Assembly (NCBI GenBank): GCA_002748065.1
Contig: PDRJ01000029.1
Span: 1-64,000 of the forward strand
Direction of reading: 5' to 3'
DNA length: 64,000 nucleotides
Source of the DNA: Bacteroidota bacterium
Lineage (GTDB): Bacteria > Bacteroidota > Bacteroidia > Bacteroidales > BM520
Shown here in pieces: positions 39,512-48,569 of this stretch. A model generated the notes under the pieces. That model saw nothing but the letters and a program-made list of their open reading frames with translations. It did no database searches and was not told the origin of the DNA. The number at the start of each line of letters is the position of its first letter. Positions within the stretch are counted from its first letter, which is position 1. A program made the translations under genes and the position numbers.

Positions 39512-41149
39512 ATGAATAAAACAACGAGATATCAACTAATAATCACCCTAATAGCAGGGCTACTATTTATCCCCTTTCTGGGACAAGTCCATCTTTTTGA
39601 CTGGGATGAGATTAATTTTGCCGAATCAGCCAGGGAAATGATTGTTACAGGTGATTATCTAAACGTACAGATTAATTTTGACACTTTTTGGGAAAAGCCT
39701 CCCCTTTTCACATGGTTTCAAGTCTTAAGCATGAAGATTTTTGGCATTAATGAATTTGCGGCACGTTTTCCCAATGCAATTGCAGGAATTATTACGCTAC
39801 TGGTCTTATTTAATATTGGAAGAAAACTATACAACGAGCGACTTGCTCTCATTTGGATCCTGGCTTATGCAGGATCCATCCTACCCCATTTCTATTTTAA
39901 GTCAGGAATCATTGACCCCTGGTTCAATCTCTTTATATTTTTGGGTATTTATTACTTCTACCTCTTCTCAAGAGATAGTGGAACGAAGCTAACCTATGTA
40001 TTATTATCCGCAACGGCTATAGGGTTGGGCATTTTAACCAAAGGACCTGTGGCATTCTTGTTATTCTTCATCACAGCCGTTGTTTACATGATCTTAAATG
40101 GAGCGTATAAAAAGTTTTTGAATGTTAAGGTCATCGCCACTTACATTGCGACACTCTCATTGGTGGGTGGTTTTTGGTTTATCCTACAGATTTTAAATGG
40201 GAACTATGATATCCTCGTTAAATTTATTGCATATCAAATACGATTATTTACCATAGAAGATGCAGGACATGGCGGGTTCCTACTCTACCACTTTGTCATA
40301 CTCTTTTTTGGGGTCTTTCCGGCATCTATTTTTATGCTAAAATCGTTCAAAAAAGAGAGCGACGACAGCTATGAATATCGTAGTTTTAAACAGTGGATGA
40401 TCATCCTCTTCTGGGTTGTACTAATCATTTTTACCATTGTAAATACAAAAATTGTGCATTATTCATCCATGTGCTATTTTCCCATGAGCTTTTTAGCGGC
40501 CTATATCATCAACAAAATTGTTGAAGGCAAACAACCTTTTGAAAGATGGATGAAAATTACCCTAAGCATAATCGCATCGATACTCGGACTAGCAATTGCT
40601 ACCTTGCAATTAATCACTACTCATAAAGATCTGGTTATCAAGTCAGGCATGATAAAAGATAACTTTACCATTGGAAATTTAGAGGCCAATAGTCATTGGC
40701 TAGGATTTGAATTTATAACGGGTATTGTTCTTCTCTTAGGTGTTTTATTATCCATCCTATTCCTAAAAAAAGAGAAAAATCAGATCATTGGGGTTTTTAT
40801 AAGCAGCCTTATATTTGTTAATTCAAGTATTGTCTTAATCGTTCCACGCATTGAGGAATATTCGCAAAACACAGCCATTGAATTTTACAAAGAGATCGCA
40901 AAAGAAGAGTGTTATTTAACCACATTTCATTTTAAAAGCTATGCCATTTATTACTATTTCGACCTACAACCGGAATCCAATAAAAATTATAGGAACAAGA
41001 AATGGTTATATAGGGGCAATATTGACAAGCCAGTGTATGTAGTCTGTAAAAACACATCCCACAAAAAATTTGAACAACGTTACCCCCTGTTTAGAAAAGT
41101 CAAAGAGAAAAATGGATTTGTATTCTATTTCAGGGATAAAAAGAAATAA
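39512..41149 (+). CDS. Family 39-type (ArnT/PMT-like) membrane glycosyltransferase
   Basis: FIPFLGQVHLFDWDEINFAESAREMIVTGDYLNVQINFDTFWEKPPLFTWFQ (DxDE and EKPP motifs); many TM segments. Confidence 0.9.
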   Translation: MNKTTRYQLIITLIAGLLFIPFLGQVHLFDWDEINFAESAREMIVTGDYLNVQINFDTFWEKPPLFTWFQVLSMKIFGINEFAARFPNAIAGIITLLVLFNIGRKLYNERLALIWILAYAGSILPHFYFKSGIIDPWFNLFIFLGIYYFYLFSRDSGTKLTYVLLSATAIGLGILTKGPVAFLLFFITAVVYMILNGAYKKFLNVKVIATYIATLSLVGGFWFILQILNGNYDILVKFIAYQIRLFTIEDAGHGGFLLYHFVILFFGVFPASIFMLKSFKKESDDSYEYRSFKQWMIILFWVVLIIFTIVNTKIVHYSSMCYFPMSFLAAYIINKIVEGKQPFERWMKITLSIIASILGLAIATLQLITTHKDLVIKSGMIKDNFTIGNLEANSHWLGFEFITGIVLLLGVLLSILFLKKEKNQIIGVFISSLIFVNSSIVLIVPRIEEYSQNTAIEFYKEIAKEECYLTTFHFKSYAIYYYFDLQPESNKNYRNKKWLYRGNIDKPVYVVCKNTSHKKFEQRYPLFRKVKEKNGFVFYFRDKKK

Positions 41150-41160
41150 ACGGAAAGAAA

Positions 41161-41904
41161 ATGATAGATAACAAAAAGATCATAGTAGTACTACCTGCCT
41201 ATAATGCAGCAAAAACATTAGAGATCACCTATAGAGAAATACCGTTTGACATCGTTGACGAAGTGATTCTGGTAGATGATTTAAGTAGTGATAACACCAT
41301 TGAGACGGGGAAAAGACTAGGAATAAAACAGATCATAAAACACGAAATAAATAAGGGATACGGTGGCAATCAGAAATCGTGTTACAATAAAGCACTCGAA
41401 TTAGAGGGGAATATTGTTGTTATGTTACATCCGGACTACCAATATACCCCCAAATTACTCCGATCCATGTGTTATCTGCTTGCCGATGGCGCTTACCAGG
41501 TTGTTATAGGCTCAAGAATTCTGGGACGTGGCGCATTGCGAGGAGGAATGCCCATTTACAAATATATCGCAAATCGTTTTCTAACGCTCACACAAAATAT
41601 CCTTATGAAGCAAAAACTCTCGGAATATCACACCGGATACAGAGCCTTCACCGACAACGTCTTAACGAGTATCAACTACAACGAAAACTCAGATGATTTT
41701 ATCTTCGATAATCAAATGCTCGCACAAATCTTTGACAAAGGATATGAAATTGCCGAAATAACATGCCCCACAAAATATTTTGAAGAGGCATCATCCATCA
41801 ACTTGCGCAGAAGTGTGAAATATGGTTTTGGTGTACTTGCGGTCTCTTTCTCCTATTTTTTTCACAAAATAGGCCTCTCTCACCCCAAGATTTTCAGGAA
41901 ATAG
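41161..41904 (+). CDS. Glycosyltransferase family 2, dolichyl-phosphate mannosyltransferase-like
   Basis: VVLPAYNAAKTLEITYREIP, EVILVDDLSSDNT, NKGYGGNQKSCYNKAL, MLHPDYQYTPKLL, GYRAFTDNVL. Confidence 0.92.
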   Translation: MIDNKKIIVVLPAYNAAKTLEITYREIPFDIVDEVILVDDLSSDNTIETGKRLGIKQIIKHEINKGYGGNQKSCYNKALELEGNIVVMLHPDYQYTPKLLRSMCYLLADGAYQVVIGSRILGRGALRGGMPIYKYIANRFLTLTQNILMKQKLSEYHTGYRAFTDNVLTSINYNENSDDFIFDNQMLAQIFDKGYEIAEITCPTKYFEEASSINLRRSVKYGFGVLAVSFSYFFHKIGLSHPKIFRK

Positions 41905-42223
41905 GAGAAGGAGGTCTATCCAAGCAGACAGGGAGATGCATCCGATTTCCCCAAAACACCCGCCTCAACACGCCCAAATCACCGATCCTGATCAAAACAA
42001 AACGCCCCAAACCCTCCCCATTAGGTTTAGGAAAAATTGATATGCCTTCTCTTGAGGAATATTGAAAATTGGAACATTAACACGCCTTCGGCAATAGAGA
42101 AAACAGCCTGTCAGCAATTAACCGATTCCATACAGCCATTTTGGCAGCATTCTTTCCATGGCATATCCTTTGTTGAAGGAGGAAACAGAAATTAACTCAT
42201 CGTAAACATAAAATCCGGAAAAA

Positions 42224-44125
42224 ATGCAACAAGGCAAGATCAATGTTCAAACTGAAAACATTTTCCCGATCATTAAGAAATTCCTCTACTCAGACCACGA
42301 AATCTTTCTGAGAGAGATCATATCCAACGCCGTTGATGCCACCCAAAAAATCAAAACGCTCTCCTCGCTCGGTAAGTACAAAGAGGAGCTTGGCGACCTC
42401 ACCATCAAAGTGGCTGTTGACAAAGAGGCTAAGACCATAACGGTCACAGACCGCGGAATCGGCATGAATCAGGAAGAAGTTGACAAATATATCAACCAAA
42501 TTGCTTTCAGTAGTGCGGAGGACTTTGTAAAAAAATTCAAGGCGAAAAGCGAAGCTGAGATGAATGCCATTATTGGCCATTTTGGGCTAGGTTTCTACTC
42601 CTCCTTCATGGTCTCCGACAAGGTTACCATCGATACCAAAACCTATAAAAAGGGAGGCGCTACCAAACCGGTTCACTGGGAGTGTGACGGCAGCCCCAAC
42701 TACACCCTTAGCGAGGGCACACACGACGATCGCGGAACCAGAATCACCATGCACATTGCAGAGGATGCCGCAGAGTTCCTGGATGATTATAAAATCCAAC
42801 AACTACTCACCAAATATTGTAAGTTCCTCCCCGTCCCCATCGAATTTGGCACGGAAACCAAAACACGAGAGATTGAAGGCGAAAAGGATGAAGAGGGCAA
42901 CCCCAAAACAGAGACCTATACCGTCCCAAGAATCATCAACAATCCGGATCCGGCTTGGAAGAAAACACCTACTTCACTCAAGGACGAAGATTATAAAGCC
43001 TTCTACCATCAACTCTACCCCACCGTTTTTGACGAACCTCTCTTCAACATCCACCTGAACGTAGACTATCCCTTTAACCTCACCGGTATTCTTTACTTCC
43101 CCAAGGTAAAGAACAAGATTGAAGTACAAAAGGAGAAGATTCAACTCTATTGTAACCAAGTGTTTGTAACCGATGAGGTAAACGGTATTGTTCCGGATTT
43201 CCTTACCCTGCTACACGGGGTAATCGACTCTCCCGACATCCCCCTCAACGTCTCCAGGAGCTATCTTCAGAGCGATGCTAGCGTCAAAAAGATATCCAAC
43301 CATATCATGAAAAAGGTATCAGACAAATTGGAAGATATCTTTAAAAACCAACGGGAAGAGTTTGAAGCAAAATGGGACGATATCCGCGTATTTATCCAAT
43401 ACGGAATGATCTCCGAGGCCAAATTTAACGATCGGGCCAAGAAGTTTGCACTACTCAAAAATACCGAGGGAAAGTATTTCACTCTGGAGGAGTACAAAGC
43501 CCACGTAGAGAAGACACAAAAGGACAAGGAGAATAAGCTTGTTTACCTCTACACCACCAACACCGAAGAGCAACATACCTACATCAGTGCGGCCAAAGAG
43601 AAAGGATATGATGTGCTGGTATTTGATGGTGTCATCGACAACCACTTCATCAACAGCCTGGAACAGCAGTTGGAAGAGACCTCCTTCAAACGTGTAGATG
43701 CGGACATCATCGACAAACTCATTGAAAAGGAGGAGAATCAACCCTCAAAACTTACAGAGGAGGAGATCAATACCCTTAAACCACTCTTTGAGATAGGATT
43801 AGAGAAGACACAGTTTGAGGTAAAAACGGAGAATCTCAGCGAAACGGATATGCCGGTCATCATCACCCAAAATGAATTTATGCGCCGCATGAAAGATATG
43901 GCAAAAATTGGAGGCGGCATGGATTACATGGGAAATATGCCAGACAACTACACCCTTGTGGTAAACACCAATCACCCACTCATGGGGAAAATCCTGAACC
44001 TCAACGAAGAGACAGAGCGGGAAGCTCTGGTCAAACAGGTGCGCGACCTGGCCTTTTTAGCACATAACCTACTCAAGGGAGAAGCGTTAAATGATTTTGT
44101 AAAACGATCCGTTAACCTTCTGTAA
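42224..44125 (+). CDS. htpG: Molecular chaperone HtpG (Hsp90)
   Basis: EIFLREIISNAVDATQKI, TVTDRGIGMNQEEVD, GHFGLGFYSSFMVSDKV, DIPLNVSRSYLQSD. Confidence 0.97.
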   Translation: MQQGKINVQTENIFPIIKKFLYSDHEIFLREIISNAVDATQKIKTLSSLGKYKEELGDLTIKVAVDKEAKTITVTDRGIGMNQEEVDKYINQIAFSSAEDFVKKFKAKSEAEMNAIIGHFGLGFYSSFMVSDKVTIDTKTYKKGGATKPVHWECDGSPNYTLSEGTHDDRGTRITMHIAEDAAEFLDDYKIQQLLTKYCKFLPVPIEFGTETKTREIEGEKDEEGNPKTETYTVPRIINNPDPAWKKTPTSLKDEDYKAFYHQLYPTVFDEPLFNIHLNVDYPFNLTGILYFPKVKNKIEVQKEKIQLYCNQVFVTDEVNGIVPDFLTLLHGVIDSPDIPLNVSRSYLQSDASVKKISNHIMKKVSDKLEDIFKNQREEFEAKWDDIRVFIQYGMISEAKFNDRAKKFALLKNTEGKYFTLEEYKAHVEKTQKDKENKLVYLYTTNTEEQHTYISAAKEKGYDVLVFDGVIDNHFINSLEQQLEETSFKRVDADIIDKLIEKEENQPSKLTEEEINTLKPLFEIGLEKTQFEVKTENLSETDMPVIITQNEFMRRMKDMAKIGGGMDYMGNMPDNYTLVVNTNHPLMGKILNLNEETEREALVKQVRDLAFLAHNLLKGEALNDFVKRSVNLL

Positions 44126-44211
44126 GAAAAAAGAATTATCCACTTTATCCTTAAAAAGTGTTAGTCATGGAGGCAGCGTAAGCTGCCTCCATGAACAAAA
44201 GAGATCTAAAC

Positions 44212-44360
44212 AGCGTCTGTCTATAACGTCCGACTTCTTCGTGATGCTTGGCTTCCAAAGGGTCATTTACCTCCGTAAACGCCCCTATTTCAGCCTTCGC
44301 AAGCCTCGAATTCGAACGTTCTGTACAGCCTCTTCTCAAAACACTAACTTTATGAACAGA
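44212..44360 (+). repeat. Dispersed MITE-like repeat, copy G
   Basis: AGCGTCTGTCTATAACGTCCGACTTCTTCGTGATGC...CTCGAATTCGAACGTTCTGTACAGCCTCTTCTCAAAACACTAACTTTATGAACAG. Confidence 0.9.
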
Positions 44361-44371
44361 GACGAAATAAG

Positions 44372-44956
44372 ATGAAAAAGAGAAATATCGTTGTTATCAT
44401 TGTCATCGCAGCCATTATTGCCATCTGGAGTACCAACGCCTACAACAGCTTGGTGAGTGCAGAGGAGGGTGTGGAAGCCCAATGGGCTCAGGTGGAGAAC
44501 GTCTATCAGCGTCGTGCCGACCTCATTCCCAACTTGGTCAATACCGTGAAAGGGTATGCCGACTTTGAACAACAGACCTTAACCAAGGTAGTCGAAGCAC
44601 GCGCCAAGGCCACCTCCATCAACGTGGACCCCACCCACATCTCCCAAGAGGGCATTGCCAGGTTCCAGGCAGCCCAGGAGCAACTTAGCGGTGCCCTATC
44701 CCGACTTCTCGTTACCATTGAGAAATACCCTGAATTGAAAGCCAACCAAAACTTTCTGGAGCTACAAGCACAACTGGAGGGTACGGAGAATAGAATTACC
44801 GTAGAACGAAATAAGTTCAACGAGAAGGCTCGAAGCTATAACACCTCCATTCGCCGTTTTCCCAAGAAGATCTTTGCAAACCTATTCGACTTTGAGCGAA
44901 AAGGGTACTTCAAAGCCAAAGAGGGGTCGGAAGAGCCCCCCACCGTAACCTTTTAA
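44372..44956 (+). CDS. LemA family protein
   Basis: YNSLVSAEEGVEAQWAQVENVYQRRADLIPNLVNTVKGYADFEQQTLTKVVEARAKA. Confidence 0.95.
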   Translation: MKKRNIVVIIVIAAIIAIWSTNAYNSLVSAEEGVEAQWAQVENVYQRRADLIPNLVNTVKGYADFEQQTLTKVVEARAKATSINVDPTHISQEGIARFQAAQEQLSGALSRLLVTIEKYPELKANQNFLELQAQLEGTENRITVERNKFNEKARSYNTSIRRFPKKIFANLFDFERKGYFKAKEGSEEPPTVTF

Positions 44957-44969
44957 TCCCCCATAAACC

Positions 44970-45425
44970 ATGGCTAAACCTAAACCAGCAGTAGATTTTT
45001 TCAGTAGCAACGAAAAGGAGATGATCAAGCAGGCGATCATGAATGCAGAGCTTGACACCTCCGGGGAGATCAGGGTACACATTGAAAACCAGTGCTCCGG
45101 AGATGTAATGGAGCGAGCGGCCTTTGTCTTCAACAGGCTGAATATGCACAAGACAGAGAAGCGAAACGGCATTCTATTCTATTTGGCGATTCACCATCGG
45201 AAATTTGCCATCATCGGAGATCAGGGGATCAACGCAGTGGTGCCGGAGAACTATTGGGACCGTATCAAGGCCAACATGGTAGAGAAATTTGCCGAGGGGG
45301 ACTTTTGCAATGGCCTAACCGACGCCATCCTTGACACGGGGGTACAACTAAAAAAACACTTCCCCTACCAGAGCAACGATATCAACGAACTTTCCGACGA
45401 GATCTCCTTTGGAGAGGAGCAATAA
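44970..45425 (+). CDS. TPM-domain protein
   Basis: SGEIRVHIENQCSGDVMERAAFVFNRLNMHKTEKRNGILFYLAIHHRKFAIIGDQGINAVVPENYWDRIKANM. Confidence 0.9.
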   Translation: MAKPKPAVDFFSSNEKEMIKQAIMNAELDTSGEIRVHIENQCSGDVMERAAFVFNRLNMHKTEKRNGILFYLAIHHRKFAIIGDQGINAVVPENYWDRIKANMVEKFAEGDFCNGLTDAILDTGVQLKKHFPYQSNDINELSDEISFGEEQ

Positions 45426-45470
45426 CAGGATCATCAAGAGGGCGATAAAAAAACAGATAACCACCAAACT

Positions 45471-46274
45471 ATGAAACACATACGTTTACTCTTTCTGGGA
45501 GTCATCGTCTCGTTGGGACTTTTTGCAACGGAGATCCCCGACCGTCCGGTACCGCCACGGTTGGTCAATGACCTGGCCAACCTCTTATCCCCCAACGAAG
45601 AGCAACAGCTGGAACGCTATTTGGTAGATTTTGCACGAGGCACCTCCACACAGATTGTGGTCGTCACAGTTCCCTCCCTAAATGGGATGGACAAGGCGAA
45701 TTTCACCTACCAGTTGGGCGAAAAATGGGGCATAGGACAATCGGACAAAGACAATGGAGCTGTTATGATGATCAAGCCCAAAGTGAAAGGCGACAAAGGA
45801 GAAGCTTTTATCGCCACAGGATACGGTCTGGAGGGGGTCATTCCCGATGCCATTGCCAAACGTATTGTGGAACACGAGATGATTCCGGCCTTCAAGCAGA
45901 ACGACTATGCAACGGGAATCGCCTCCGGCTTGGAGGTGATGACTGCATTGGCCCGGGGGGAGTACCCTTACGAGGAGTACCAATCCCGTACAGCGGGAAG
46001 AGGAGGTACTCTCACCTTCTTTCCCGTCCTCCTTTTCCTTATCTTCTACTTCCTTTTTCTGAGCCGACGCGGCCGTTACTACAACGCCGGTGGCAGACGA
46101 AGCCGCCTCCCCTTTTGGTTAATCCTATGGGGGCTAAACAGCGGACGCAGCGGCTCCAGCGGCTTCTGGAATGACTTTAATTCAGGGAGCGGCTCCTTTG
46201 GAGGAGGCGGCAGTGGATTTGGAGGATTCGGTGGCGGCTCTTTCGGTGGCGGGGGTGCCGGTGGATCCTGGTAA
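45471..46274 (+). CDS. YgcG-type TPM-domain protein with Gly/Ser/Phe-rich C-terminus
   Basis: VNDLANLLSPNEEQQLERYLVDFARGTSTQIVVVTVPSLNG; GYGLEGVIPDAIAKRIVE; GSGFGGFGGGSFGGGGAGGSW tail. Confidence 0.92.
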   Translation: MKHIRLLFLGVIVSLGLFATEIPDRPVPPRLVNDLANLLSPNEEQQLERYLVDFARGTSTQIVVVTVPSLNGMDKANFTYQLGEKWGIGQSDKDNGAVMMIKPKVKGDKGEAFIATGYGLEGVIPDAIAKRIVEHEMIPAFKQNDYATGIASGLEVMTALARGEYPYEEYQSRTAGRGGTLTFFPVLLFLIFYFLFLSRRGRYYNAGGRRSRLPFWLILWGLNSGRSGSSGFWNDFNSGSGSFGGGGSGFGGFGGGSFGGGGAGGSW

Positions 46275-46428
46275 CCAACCTACTAAAAAGGGAAAGAACA
46301 GGGAATTAACATCTCTCTTTTACCCTCTACCGGGAACCTTCAAAACCTTGTTCGTTTTTAGAAATACCACCCGGGGCAAATCGTAAACATAAGAGAGGGT
46401 TTTATCACACCCAACGGCCTATTTTCAC

Positions 46429-46436
46429 TACCTTTG
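46429..46436 (+). promoter_or_regulatory. -7 promoter box TACCTTTG
   Basis: Matches TAnnTTTG, 30 nt upstream of the ATG at 46467. Confidence 0.5.
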
Positions 46437-46466
46437 CCCCCAATCGGACAAAAAACACGACGAAAA

Positions 46467-47534
46467 ATGCTTCATCGAATTACCCTTATTTTAGGACTGC
46501 TCCTACTCACGTTAAATGTTGCTTTTTCCCATGATACCTTAAGGGTCGCCTACAGCATAGAACCTCCTTTTGTGGTTAAATCCAAAAATGGGACCCTTTC
46601 CGGTCCCTCCGTATGGCTATGGGAAAATATTGCCAAAGAAAACAATCTCACATATAAGTATCAGGAGATGTCCTTAGACAACCTTCTAAAATCACTCAAA
46701 AACAACGATATAGACGTCAGCCTATCCCCCTTAACAATAACTGCAGAACGATACAAAACCATTAATTTTACCTCACCATACCATATCGAACATGCCTCTC
46801 TATTAGAGCGTAGCATCTCATCACTTCAAAAATCCCGACAGTTTATAAAATCGTTCTTCTCCATCAATTTTTTGCGCGCCCTGGGAGCTCTTGCATTTAT
46901 CATTCTTGTGTTTGGCGTGCTCATCTGGTTCTTTGAACGCAAAAAAAACAGGGAGGAGTTTCACTATGGCATAAAAGGAATTTGGGAAGGTTTTTGGTGG
47001 TCGGCCGTCACCATGACCACCGTTGGATATGGCGACAAATCCCCAAAGACGGTAGGAGGAAGAGTTATTTCACTCATTTGGATGTTTACCGCCGTTATTA
47101 TTATCTCCGGTTTTACCGCAGGAATCGCATCGTCGCTCACCGTGAATAATATCAGCTCTTCGCATGATGAAATCACCGATTTTAAGCATAAAAACCTGGG
47201 GGCCATCGAAGGCTCTGCAACCAATGAGTGGTTAAGAAACAACTTTTTCACCCAAAAAAAAGAGTTTGTAACCATTGATGAAGCACTCCGTGCGCTGAAT
47301 GCAAAAGAGATCGATGCCATCGCATACGACCATGCCTTACTACATTGCGTGATGAAAAGCGATACCCTCTCGCGATATCAACTAATAGATATTAAGTATA
47401 ACCCTCAGTTTTACGCCTTCGGGTTGAGTAAAAAATTGCCGGAAGAACTTGTCAAATCCATTAATTACTCCATGTTGTCGAATATTGAAAAAATGGATTG
47501 GAAGATACTACTTTCAGAAAATGGATTGAAATAA
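46467..47534 (+). CDS. Prokaryotic ionotropic glutamate receptor-like (GluR0-type) channel
   Basis: Signal peptide; SBP lobe with LTITAERYKTINFTSPYH; TM helix; WWSAVTMTTVGYGDKSPKTVGGRVISLIWMF pore; ISGFTAGIASSLTV; second SBP lobe with EIDAIAYDHALL. Confidence 0.88.
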   Translation: MLHRITLILGLLLLTLNVAFSHDTLRVAYSIEPPFVVKSKNGTLSGPSVWLWENIAKENNLTYKYQEMSLDNLLKSLKNNDIDVSLSPLTITAERYKTINFTSPYHIEHASLLERSISSLQKSRQFIKSFFSINFLRALGALAFIILVFGVLIWFFERKKNREEFHYGIKGIWEGFWWSAVTMTTVGYGDKSPKTVGGRVISLIWMFTAVIIISGFTAGIASSLTVNNISSSHDEITDFKHKNLGAIEGSATNEWLRNNFFTQKKEFVTIDEALRALNAKEIDAIAYDHALLHCVMKSDTLSRYQLIDIKYNPQFYAFGLSKKLPEELVKSINYSMLSNIEKMDWKILLSENGLK

Positions 47535-47547
47535 AAAAGTATCTTTC

Positions 47548-48210
47548 TTGGAACAAATACTGGATAAATCCCCTAAAATCATGGAAAGAGGTGGTAATAT
47601 TTTCCCGGAAATAGCACAAATAATCAACCATTTAGATCAAAAAAACATTTCCAAAGAGCGTAAAGCGGCCCTACAGCCACTAATCGACTTTATGCAGTCG
47701 AAAGTTGCAAAGAACCAAACGATCCGATTGAACTTTATCTGTACCCATAACTCACGAAGAAGCCATCTCTCACAGGTCTGGGCACAAACAATGGGGCATT
47801 ACTTTCGAATGCAAAACATCTATTGCTATTCGGGAGGGACAACGGCAACAGCACTCTATCCCATGGTGGTGAAGACCCTACAAAATGTGGGTTTCCGGAT
47901 TCATCGGATTTCAACGGGTGACAACCCTGTTTATCACATCAAATATGCAAGCAACGAGCATCCTATCATTGGTTTTTCCAAAAAGTGGGAAGATGAGTTC
48001 AATCCCAGGTCCGAGTTTGCCGCCATTATGACCTGCCATTCGGCTCATGAGATGTGCCCCTCCATCCCCGGTGCAGAAAAACGGATCCCTCTTATTTTTG
48101 AAGACCCCAAAGCATTCGACAACACGCCCCAACAGGCAGAGAAATACCGCGAAAGAAGCTTGCAGATCGCCACGGAGCTCTACTATGTATTCTCACAGTT
48201 AGAGGGGTAA
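47548..48210 (+). CDS. Low-molecular-weight phosphatase/arsenate reductase-like protein
   Basis: FICTHNSRRSHLSQVWAQ (CX5R(S) P-loop), EDPKAFDNTPQQAEKYRERSLQIATEL. Confidence 0.82.
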   Translation: MEQILDKSPKIMERGGNIFPEIAQIINHLDQKNISKERKAALQPLIDFMQSKVAKNQTIRLNFICTHNSRRSHLSQVWAQTMGHYFRMQNIYCYSGGTTATALYPMVVKTLQNVGFRIHRISTGDNPVYHIKYASNEHPIIGFSKKWEDEFNPRSEFAAIMTCHSAHEMCPSIPGAEKRIPLIFEDPKAFDNTPQQAEKYRERSLQIATELYYVFSQLEG

Positions 48211-48350
48211 ACAAACAACCAAAAGCGTCTTCATTTTTTTACAAAAAAAATGGATGCCACTTCCTTTGGTATCCATTTTACGAACTTAAACAGTTCAACG
48301 TTCCTAAACCTATACGTTGAAATAAATCCACTACCTTCGGTTCCCTGCCC

Positions 48351-48468
48351 AGAGGCTGTACAGAAAGTCCGACTTCTTCCTCACGCTTGTCTTCCAAAAG
48401 ATCATTTACCTTAGTAAACGCACCTATTTCAGCCTTCGCAAGCCTCGAATTCGAACGTTATAGACGGA
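48351..48468 (+). repeat. Dispersed MITE-like repeat, copy H (lacks right terminus)
   Basis: GGCTGTACAGAAAGTCCGACTTCTTCCTCACGCTTGTCTTCC...AGCCTTCGCAAGCCTCGAATTCGAACGTTATAGACGG. Confidence 0.88.
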
Positions 48469-48569
48469 CCCTACCTCTTTATGGCATGTAAGAATCTCTT
48501 TTGTATACAAACCTGCTATTGGAGAGCTACAATCCATCGTCAGGAGTGATTATCTCCAATCATTTTTAT

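Noticed and set aside
46171-46386. Gly-rich ORF at the YgcG 3' end
   Set aside because: Out-of-frame reading of the repetitive GGC/GGA tract; the in-frame Gly-rich tail belongs to the TPM protein.
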